From: Gp7-AA6 sp036395755
Lineage (GTDB): Bacteria; Acidobacteriota; Thermoanaerobaculia; UBA5066; Gp7-AA6
Assembly (NCBI GenBank): GCA_036395755.1
Contig: DASWCZ010000023.1
Coordinates: 75,026 to 139,025, forward strand
Length of the DNA: 64,000 bases
Direction of reading: 5' to 3'
In this document: piece after piece, positions 1 through 6,440 of the stretch
Position numbering within the stretch: the stretch's first letter is position 1
How the letters are laid out: each line of letters starts with the position of its first letter
Position numbers and translations under genes: made by a program
The notes under the pieces: model-generated
Told to the model about the DNA's origin: nothing
What the model saw: the letters and a program-made list of their open reading frames with translations, nothing else
The model's database searches: none

Positions 1-2350
1 TCGAATTTCCCTTGTAGTGGACCTGCAGCGTCTCGCGGTTGTACCGCTTTCCGCCGCAAACGTCGCACGTGACGTAGATGTCGGGCAGAAAGTGCATCTC
101 GATCTTGATCTGCCCGTCGCCGCAGCACGCTTCGCAGCGGCCCCCTTTCACGTTGAAGGAGAAGCGTCCCGGCGCATAGCCGCGCGCCCGCGCTTCGGGA
201 GTGCGGGACATCAGCTCGCGGATCGGGTTGAAAACGTTCGTGTAGGTCGCCGGATTCGACCGGGGAGTCCGGCCGATCGGAGACTGATCGATGTTGATCA
301 CCTTGTCGATCTCGAAGAGGCCCTCGATCCGGTCGTGCCGCCCAGGCCGGTCGGTCGCGCCGTGAAGCGCCCGGGCGAGCGCGCGATACAGGATGTCGTT
401 GACGAGGGTCGACTTGCCGGAACCGGAGACCCCGGTCACCGCGGTCATCACCCCGACCGGTAGCCGGACGTCGATCCCTTTGAGGTTGTGCTCGCGCGCG
501 CCGCGCACGACGATCGACTTCCCGGATCCGACGCGCCGGATCTCGGGGACCGGGATCTCGACCTCGCCGGCGAGATAGCGCGCCGTGAGCGATTCGGGAA
601 ACCTCGACAGCTCTTCCGGCTTCCCCTGCGCGACGAGCCTCCCCCCGTGCACTCCCGCACCGGGGCCGAGGTCGATGACCCAGTCGGCCGACAGGATCGT
701 CTCGGCGTCGTGCTCGACGACGATCACGGTGTTGCCGAGGTCGCGCATCGAGAGGAGCGTGTCGATCAGCTTGCGGTTATCGCGCTGATGGAGACCGATC
801 GAAGGCTCGTCGAGGACGTAGAGAACTCCCATCAGCTTCGAGCCGATCTGCGTCGCCAGCCGGATCCGCTGCGACTCGCCCCCGGAGAGCGACGCGGCGC
901 CCCGCGACAGGTTGAGATAACCGATGCCGACGTTCGAGAGGAAACCGAGGCGATCGCGGATCTCCTTCAGGATCTTTCCCGCGATTTCGCGCTCGCGCGG
1001 CGTGAGCGCGAGCTCCTCGAAGAAGGAGATCGAGTCGGCAATGGTCTCGCCGGAAACTTCGTCGATCGACCGCCCGCCGACCTTCACCGCGAGAGCTTCC
1101 GGCTTCAGCCGCCGCCCATTGCACGCGGGGCACGGCTCGGCGGACATGTATACCTCGAGCTCGGCGCGATGCTCCGGATTCTCGGTCTCCCGGTAACGCC
1201 GCTCGATCATGGGGACCAGGCCTTCGAACGAGGACCTCCAGTGGTATTCCCCCTTCTCGGCGACCCACGAGAAGCGGATCTCGTCCTCCCCCGACCCGTA
1301 CAGGATGATGTCGCGTGCGGGCTTCGGGATCTTCGAGAAAGGCTGATCGAGCCGGAAGCGATAGTGCTTCGCGAGCGTTGCCATCTGGCGGGTCCGCCAG
1401 TTCGTCGAGCCCGGTTTCAGGAGGGCGATGGCGCCGTCGGAGATCGACTTCTGCGGAGCGACGACGAGCCGATCCGGGTCCGCTTTCAGGATCGTGCCCA
1501 GCCCGGAGCACTTCGAGCACGCACCGTACGGGGAGTTGAAGGAGAAGAGCCGGGGCGTGATCTCGGTGAGCGAGGTTCCGCAATCCGGGCAGGCGTAGTT
1601 CGCCGAAAGTACCTCTTCGGGCCCGTCGGCGGCCGACAGGATCACGAGGCCGCCGGAAACGCGCGTCGCCGTCTCGATCGACTCCGCGAGACGCTTGCGA
1701 TAGTCCTCGTCCCGAGCGGGTTTGGCGACGAGGCGGTCCACGACCACCTCGATCGTGTGCTTCTTCTGGCGATCGAGCTCCGGCGGATCGTCGAGATCGA
1801 CGAGCTTGCCGTCGATGCGCGCCCGCAGAAAACCCTCCTTGACCATCTCCGCCATCTGCTTGCGGTACTCCCCCTTTTTCCCGGTCACATAGGGAGCGAG
1901 GATCACGAACCGCGTACCCTCCGGGAGCCGCAGGGCGCGGTCGACCATCTCCTGGACGGTCTGGGCCTGGATCGGCCGGCCGCAGCTCGGGCAGTGCGGT
2001 TTTCCGATGGAGGCGTAAAGCAGGCGGAGGTAGTCGTAGATCTCTGTGACGGTCCCCACCGTCGACCGCGGGTTCCGGGAGGTCGTGCGCTGCTCGATCG
2101 AGATCGCCGGGGACAGGCCCTCGATCGAGTCGACGTCCGGCTTCTCCATCTGCTCGAGAAACTGGCGCGCGTATGCCGACAGCGACTCGACGTAGCGGCG
2201 CTGCCCCTCCGCGAAAATCGTGTCGAAGGCGAGCGACGACTTCCCCGAGCCGGAGACCCCGGTTATGACTACCAGGCGGTTGCGGGGCACATCGCAGTCG
2301 AGGTTGCGCAGGTTGTGCTGACGGGCTCCGCGGATCCTCAGAAAGTCCAT
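1..2350 (-). CDS. uvrA: UvrA, excinuclease ABC subunit A (3' end outside window)
   Basis: DNA-damage recognition ATPase of nucleotide excision repair; acts as a dimer that loads UvrB. Read on the minus strand from the ATG at 2350, the frame stays open to the window edge (783 codons; the family is usually about 940 residues, so the C-terminal part is missing). Visible motifs: first Walker A GVSGSGKSS near residue 31, a CPSCG zinc site, the ABC signature SGGESQRIRLA near residue 490, the second Walker A GVSGSGKST near residue 640, and paired CxxC zinc ligands (CEACCGDG, CDVCGGK) near the edge. This ATG is chosen because the usual start, MDFLRIRGARQHNLRNL, follows it. A TACAAT hexamer lies only 10 nt upstream, so the message may be leaderless. 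It is divergent from the surface-protein genes. Identity is certain. Confidence 0.97.
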   Translation of the reverse strand, partial: MDFLRIRGARQHNLRNLDCDVPRNRLVVITGVSGSGKSSLAFDTIFAEGQRRYVESLSAYARQFLEQMEKPDVDSIEGLSPAISIEQRTTSRNPRSTVGTVTEIYDYLRLLYASIGKPHCPSCGRPIQAQTVQEMVDRALRLPEGTRFVILAPYVTGKKGEYRKQMAEMVKEGFLRARIDGKLVDLDDPPELDRQKKHTIEVVVDRLVAKPARDEDYRKRLAESIETATRVSGGLVILSAADGPEEVLSANYACPDCGTSLTEITPRLFSFNSPYGACSKCSGLGTILKADPDRLVVAPQKSISDGAIALLKPGSTNWRTRQMATLAKHYRFRLDQPFSKIPKPARDIILYGSGEDEIRFSWVAEKGEYHWRSSFEGLVPMIERRYRETENPEHRAELEVYMSAEPCPACNGRRLKPEALAVKVGGRSIDEVSGETIADSISFFEELALTPREREIAGKILKEIRDRLGFLSNVGIGYLNLSRGAASLSGGESQRIRLATQIGSKLMGVLYVLDEPSIGLHQRDNRKLIDTLLSMRDLGNTVIVVEHDAETILSADWVIDLGPGAGVHGGRLVAQGKPEELSRFPESLTARYLAGEVEIPVPEIRRVGSGKSIVVRGAREHNLKGIDVRLPVGVMTAVTGVSGSGKSTLVNDILYRALARALHGATDRPGRHDRIEGLFEIDKVINIDQSPIGRTPRSNPATYTNVFNPIRELMSRTPEARARGYAPGRFSFNVKGGRCEACCGDGQIKIEMHFLPDIYVTCDVCGGKRYNRETLQVHYKGNS

Positions 2351-2360
2351 GAAGAACCGG

Positions 2361-2366
2361 ATTGTA
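2361..2366 (-). promoter_or_regulatory. putative -10 element of uvrA
   Basis: On the minus strand TACAAT ends 10 nt before the uvrA ATG. A start site 6-7 nt downstream would leave a leader of only a few bases. No TTGACA-like -35 is visible at 16-18 bp. No Shine-Dalgarno sequence precedes the ATG, which fits leaderless initiation. Confidence 0.4.
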
Positions 2367-2444
2367 ACCAGTCGTCTTCGAGCGCTCTGGCTGGGGATCT
2401 GGATAGACTCGTCTACGACTTTAGTGGGAGACACGGATTGATCC

Positions 2445-2473
2445 TTGAACACTATCGGCTGTCGAGGCATAGT
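2445..2473 (+). promoter_or_regulatory. putative sigma70-type promoter of the first stalk-protein gene
   Basis: TTGAAC (2445-2450), a 17 bp spacer and CATAGT (2468-2473). The paralogue at 4403 has TTGACA-N16-CATAGT, with GGCATAGT and a GCTGCGG/TTGCGG stretch shared around the -10. The leader to the ATG at 2583 would be about 100 nt. The conservation between paralogues is the main support. Confidence 0.5.
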
Positions 2474-2582
2474 GGCTGCGGGACCTGGGAGAACTGGGAC
2501 AACTCGGACAACTGAAGGGATCGGCGTACCGGGGAGAAACCCCGCTCGCGCGACCACACGAGAACAGGCGGTTTCGTCTCGG

Positions 2583-4292
2583 ATGAAGACCCTCGCGAGA
2601 ATTCTCGCCCTGCTCGGGGGACTGTCCGTCCTCATGCTGGGCGCCCCGTTGGAAGAACGATTTGCGCGAGCGCGAGCCGAGGGTCGTTCCGCCGCCCCAA
2701 CGCCGGGGAGAGGATCGCCTCCCTCGACCCCGACTCGGAGTCGAGGTCTCGCGCCTCTGGCGATCCTGGCCGGGGGCAACACGTGCGGTGCCGCGACCGT
2801 AATTTCCTCGGTTCCTTACTCCGATTCGGGAGATACGGGCACCGGGACGGACGACATTCGGATCACAGGATGCCCAGGCCCGACGTTCCCCGGGCCCGAT
2901 CTCGTTTACCAGTTCACCGTGCTGCCGGGGAACAACCTGACGTTTACGTTGACCCCTGAACCAAACTACGACCCAGCCATCTATATCCGGACCGCTTGTC
3001 CCCAGACCTCCGGGACTTGCGTGGCCGTGAGGGATGCTGGCGGCCCTGGCGTGGCAGAGACGATTACTGTCTCCGGACTGGTTCAGGGCACGTACTACTT
3101 TTTCGTCGATTCGGTCTGGGAGACAGCAGAGAACCCGCCAGCAGCCGGGGGGCCGTACACCCTTTCCGTCACTGGCACGCTCGGAGACCCTTCGATCACG
3201 CCCTCCCCAACGCCGACGCGAACGCCGACGCGAACGAGGACCTCCACACCCTCCCTCACGCCGACCGTCACGCAGACGCCCACACCGTCCAGCACGCCGA
3301 CCGCTACCGTACCGCCGGCAAACACGTTCACTCCGACCAATACCGCGACCGCCACGCTCACGAGCACACCCACGAACACCCCGACTGCCGTTCCGCCGAC
3401 GAATACCGCCACGGCGACGAGCACCGACACCCCGACGAACACCCCGACGCCCGTGCCACCGACCAGCACCCCGACCGGCACTTTCACGCCGTCCGACACT
3501 CCGACGCCGGCGAGCACGGTCACGGGAACTCCTCCCACGCCGACGGTGACGCCGACACCGACGCAGACGTTCACCCCATCGAACACGCCGACGCGCACCC
3601 CGACGAGCACGGCGACTCGGACGCCGACGGCGACTCAGACCCCTTCGAACACGCCGACCGGCCTTCCGCCAACCAACACTCCGACCGCCACGCGAACGAA
3701 TACCCAGACCCCGACTCCACCAGCGACGCCGACGCTGACCCCGACCACCGCGCTCACCAACACGCCGAGGCCGACTCACACGCCGAGGAATCCGACGGAC
3801 ACACCGACCCCGACGGTGACTCCGACGCCGATGGCCACTTCTCTGCCGACGCTGACGTTCACGCCGACCCCAATGCCGACCCAGACGCCCACGCCTGGAT
3901 CCCTCGTGGCCGGCTTCTACACGTTGACGCCCTGTCGTTTGGCCGATACGAGAGACGCCGTGGGTCCGTTCGGAGGTCCGGCCCTGCAGGCCGGAGCTAC
4001 CCGCAGCTTCGTCATGGTGGGAAGCTGCGGCATTCCTACGGTAGCCGACGCGATTGCCGTCAACATCACCGTCACGCAGCCCACCGCTCCGGGCCACGTC
4101 ATCATCTATCCGCTGGGAGTCCCCCTGCCGACGACCTCGACGATCAACTACAGCGCCGGACAGACCCGGGCCAACAACGCAATCGTCCAGGTCGGGGCCA
4201 ACGGCTCGATCGCGGCCACCTGCGGGCAGAGCTCGGGAACCACCCACTTCATCGTCGACGTCGTGGGCTACTTCCGCTTCGTCGGACCGTAG
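2583..4292 (+). CDS. secreted protein: PPC-like domain, Thr/Pro stalk, C-terminal YTLTPCR domain
   Basis: Predicted 569-residue exported protein. A signal peptide (MKTLARILALLGGLSVLMLG) starts at the ATG at 2583; the frame is open further upstream, but only this ATG gives a signal sequence. Residues about 66-204 resemble bacterial pre-peptidase C-terminal (PPC) beta-sandwich domains (NTCGAATVISSVPYSDSGD, GPDLVYQFTV, GTYYFFVDSVW). Residues about 205-440 are a Thr/Pro stalk made of TPT, TNTPT and TPTATP units. Residues about 440-569 form the shared C-terminal domain (YTLTPCRLADTRD, VNITVTQPTAPGHVIIYP, THFIVDVVGYF). No enzyme motif is present. The ends are near-identical to those of the genes at 4403 and 6441. 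The role is probably surface display or adhesion; that is inference. Confidence 0.8.
   Translation: MKTLARILALLGGLSVLMLGAPLEERFARARAEGRSAAPTPGRGSPPSTPTRSRGLAPLAILAGGNTCGAATVISSVPYSDSGDTGTGTDDIRITGCPGPTFPGPDLVYQFTVLPGNNLTFTLTPEPNYDPAIYIRTACPQTSGTCVAVRDAGGPGVAETITVSGLVQGTYYFFVDSVWETAENPPAAGGPYTLSVTGTLGDPSITPSPTPTRTPTRTRTSTPSLTPTVTQTPTPSSTPTATVPPANTFTPTNTATATLTSTPTNTPTAVPPTNTATATSTDTPTNTPTPVPPTSTPTGTFTPSDTPTPASTVTGTPPTPTVTPTPTQTFTPSNTPTRTPTSTATRTPTATQTPSNTPTGLPPTNTPTATRTNTQTPTPPATPTLTPTTALTNTPRPTHTPRNPTDTPTPTVTPTPMATSLPTLTFTPTPMPTQTPTPGSLVAGFYTLTPCRLADTRDAVGPFGGPALQAGATRSFVMVGSCGIPTVADAIAVNITVTQPTAPGHVIIYPLGVPLPTTSTINYSAGQTRANNAIVQVGANGSIAATCGQSSGTTHFIVDVVGYFRFVGP
3195..3900 (+). repeat. Thr/Pro-coding microsatellite-like region
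   Basis: Imperfect 6 and 12 bp units of the ACN-CCG type encode the stalk of the gene at 2583. Because of the short period and GC-rich units, several other frames stay open (Asp/His-rich on plus, Val/Gly-rich on minus). I treat those as artefacts. Confidence 0.85.
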
Positions 4293-4331
4293 TCGACCGT
4301 TGTGAGTCCCGCGACCCCGCGCGCTCTGATC

Positions 4332-4353
4332 CGACCTAGGTCGAGGTCGACTT
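4332..4353 (+). repeat. 22 bp upstream motif, copy 1
   Basis: Starts CGACCTAGGTCGAGGTC and ends GACTT. It matches positions 6307-6328 at 20 of 22 bases. It contains the palindrome GACCTAGGTC and lies directly 5' of the -35 hexamer, so it could be an operator or activator site. The same motif stands before two paralogous genes. Confidence 0.55.
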
Positions 4354-4354
4354 C

Positions 4355-4382
4355 TTGACAGCGTCGCGCAGAACGGCATAGT
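4355..4382 (+). promoter_or_regulatory. putative sigma70-type promoter of the second stalk-protein gene
   Basis: TTGACA (4355-4360), a 16 bp spacer and CATAGT (4377-4382). The -10 ends 20 nt before the ATG at 4403. The -10 context matches that of the promoter at 2445-2473. Confidence 0.55.
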
Positions 4383-4402
4383 TGCGGCCGACAACGAGCG
4401 AC

Positions 4403-6133
4403 ATGAAATCTGATTGGCTTGCCCGCGCCCTCGTTCTCGGGATCTGCGGATTGACCGTGCCGCTGGTCTTGGAACCGGCAAACCTCGTCCTGTCTCCAAC
4501 CCCCGAATCCGAGCCGAACGACACTCCGGCAACCGCCAATTCTCTTTCTTTGACGGCGTCCTGCCAGGTCGTGTCGGGTTCGATTTCCCCCTTGGGCGAC
4601 CTTGACTACTTTTCCTTCACTGCGCCCGCCGGGGCCCGCGTCTGGGCGCTGGTGGACACGGGTCCTTCGACGACCGGCCGTGACTCGGTCCTGACCCTCT
4701 ACGGTTCCGACGGAACGACTGTTCTCGAGACCGACGATGACGATGGGATCGGCAACAACTGCGATGCGACGATCGAGTCGCGGCAGGCCTCGGCGATCGC
4801 GGGAAAGACGCTGACCGCCGGAGGGACTTACTTTCTGCGGGTCGAGGCTTTCGGCGGCGCCTCGACCATCAGCTCATACAAGCTCTTCGTCGTCGTAACC
4901 ACCGCTTCCGCGCCGGAGGTCGAGCCGAACGACACCGCCGCGAACGCCAACCCGATTGTGACTTCCGGCTCACCGATCGGAGTGCGCAATGCCCAGATCA
5001 ATCCCGCGGGGGACGTCGACTACTACTCGGTATTCGCGGGCGCCGACTCGTCTCTCTTCATCAGTGCCGACGGAGACCCGGAGCGCGATGGAGTCGGCAC
5101 GGACGTCGTCGTGGACCTGATCGCCGCCGACGGGACGACGGTGCTGCTCCACGTCGACAATACCGACAATGTCGGTCTGCCGCCCCCGCCGGCCGAGTCG
5201 TTTTGCTTTTCCATTGCGACGCCCGGGACCTATTTCATCCGGGTCAGTGGGTTCACGTCGTCGACGATCACGACGACGGGAACTTATAGCCTCATGGTGG
5301 GGGACTGCAGCCCGCCCGCCGTTCCGACGCCGACGCCCACGCCCACTCTGACCGCGACCTCGACTCTCACGCCGACGAATACGCCCACGAATACCCGGAC
5401 CAATACGCCGACGCGCACCCCGACTCCAACGGCGACTCCGACTCCGACCAGTACGGCGCCCGGTCCGACTCTGACGCCGACGACTACTCCGACGCCGACC
5501 CGAACCTCGACGTCGTCGCCCTCTCCGACCCAGACAAGAACGGCGACGTCGACGCCAACTCCCACCTCGACCGCGTCGCCCACGAGAACGTCCACGCAAT
5601 CGCCGACGCCGACGCTGACCCCAACCGCCTTGCTGACCGCGACTCCCAGGCCGACTCACACACCAAGGCATTCCCCGATTCCCACGGTCACCCCGACGCC
5701 GACCGCCACTCCACTGCCCACGCTGACGTTCACGCCGACGCCTCTGGTGGCCGGCTTCTACACGCTCACTCCTTGCCGCCTGGCCGATACCCGCGACGCC
5801 GTAGGACCCTTTGGAGGCCCGGCTCTGCAGGCCGGAGCTACCCGCGCCTTCGTCATGGTGGGTAGCTGCGGTATCCCAGCGGAAGCCGACGCCATTGCCG
5901 TCAACGTCACCGTGACGCAGCCGACGGCTCCGGGCCACGTCATCATCTATCCGCTGGGAGTCGCGCTGCCGATGACCTCGACGATCAACTACAGCGCCGG
6001 ACAGACTCGGGCCAACAACGCGATCGTCCAGGTGGGCACCGACGGCTCGATCGCCGTGACCTGCGGGCAGCTGTCCGGCACCACCCACTTCATCATCGAC
6101 GTCGTCGGCTACTTCCGCTTCGTCGGACCATAG
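4403..6133 (+). CDS. secreted protein: two PPC domains, Thr/Pro stalk, C-terminal YTLTPCR domain
   Basis: Predicted 576-residue exported protein starting at the ATG at 4403. A short hydrophobic signal sequence (LARALVLGICGLTVPLVL) is followed by two tandem PPC-like domains at about residues 30-170 and 172-305. Each begins with the typical E-P-N-D-T motif (ESEPNDTPATANS, EVEPNDTAANANP) and contains GD(L/V)DY(F/Y)S. A Thr/Pro stalk of about 140 residues then leads to the same C-terminal domain as its neighbours (YTLTPCRLADTRDAVGPFGG to FRFVGP). PPC domains are common in secreted proteins as non-catalytic beta-sandwich modules, and no peptidase domain is present here. The N-terminal half differs from the genes at 2583 and 6441 while the C-terminal domain is almost the same, which indicates module shuffling. 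Confidence 0.8.
   Translation: MKSDWLARALVLGICGLTVPLVLEPANLVLSPTPESEPNDTPATANSLSLTASCQVVSGSISPLGDLDYFSFTAPAGARVWALVDTGPSTTGRDSVLTLYGSDGTTVLETDDDDGIGNNCDATIESRQASAIAGKTLTAGGTYFLRVEAFGGASTISSYKLFVVVTTASAPEVEPNDTAANANPIVTSGSPIGVRNAQINPAGDVDYYSVFAGADSSLFISADGDPERDGVGTDVVVDLIAADGTTVLLHVDNTDNVGLPPPPAESFCFSIATPGTYFIRVSGFTSSTITTTGTYSLMVGDCSPPAVPTPTPTPTLTATSTLTPTNTPTNTRTNTPTRTPTPTATPTPTSTAPGPTLTPTTTPTPTRTSTSSPSPTQTRTATSTPTPTSTASPTRTSTQSPTPTLTPTALLTATPRPTHTPRHSPIPTVTPTPTATPLPTLTFTPTPLVAGFYTLTPCRLADTRDAVGPFGGPALQAGATRAFVMVGSCGIPAEADAIAVNVTVTQPTAPGHVIIYPLGVALPMTSTINYSAGQTRANNAIVQVGTDGSIAVTCGQLSGTTHFIIDVVGYFRFVGP
5320..5745 (+). repeat. Thr/Pro-coding microsatellite-like region
   Basis: Short-period repeats encode the roughly 140-residue stalk of the gene at 4403, the shortest of the three stalks. 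Confidence 0.85.
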
Positions 6134-6440
6134 TCGCTTCGATCGCGCCGCACGATTCCAGGCGCGCAACCTTCGACTTTAGTCTACGGTGGCCTGATCG
6201 CGTTTCGTACCGCCGCCGGCAGTCACGGGTCATTGTGCGTCTCCGCAAACAAACCAACCGAGAGAGCTCCCTGACATTGTTCGCCCGCCCTCACTAAAGC
6301 CGTATTCGACCTTGGTCGAGGTCTACTTGACTTCCGCGTGGAGGAAGGAGTGAATGCGGCGCCGCAACGACAAGCGACTCTGGGTCTCGGACGGACGTTT
6401 TCGGCGGACGGGAAGAGGGTAGGCGGAACACCTTCAGCAA
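6134..6440 (+). promoter_or_regulatory. non-coding upstream region of the third stalk-protein gene
   Basis: This 307 bp gap holds no gene I can support. It carries the second copy of the 22 bp motif (6307-6328), with TTGACT overlapping its end at 6327. It also contains CGACTTTAGT (6174-6183), which recurs at 2417-2426 upstream of the first paralogue. No convincing -10 was found. Confidence 0.4.
6307..6328 (+). repeat. 22 bp upstream motif, copy 2
   Basis: Starts CGACCTTGGTCGAGGTC. It differs from the copy at 4332-4353 at two positions and keeps the imperfect palindrome GACCTTGGTC. It lies about 110 bp before the ATG at 6441. Confidence 0.55.

Noticed and set aside
488..2515. 675-codon plus-strand frame
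   Set aside because: It lies antisense to uvrA, whose motifs are unmistakable. It is a typical high-GC shadow.
2996..4339. 447-codon plus-strand frame encoding a His/Asp-rich protein (HADEHPD repeats)
   Set aside because: Same repeat effect in another frame. The overlapping frame from 2583 has a signal peptide and conserved domains at both ends.
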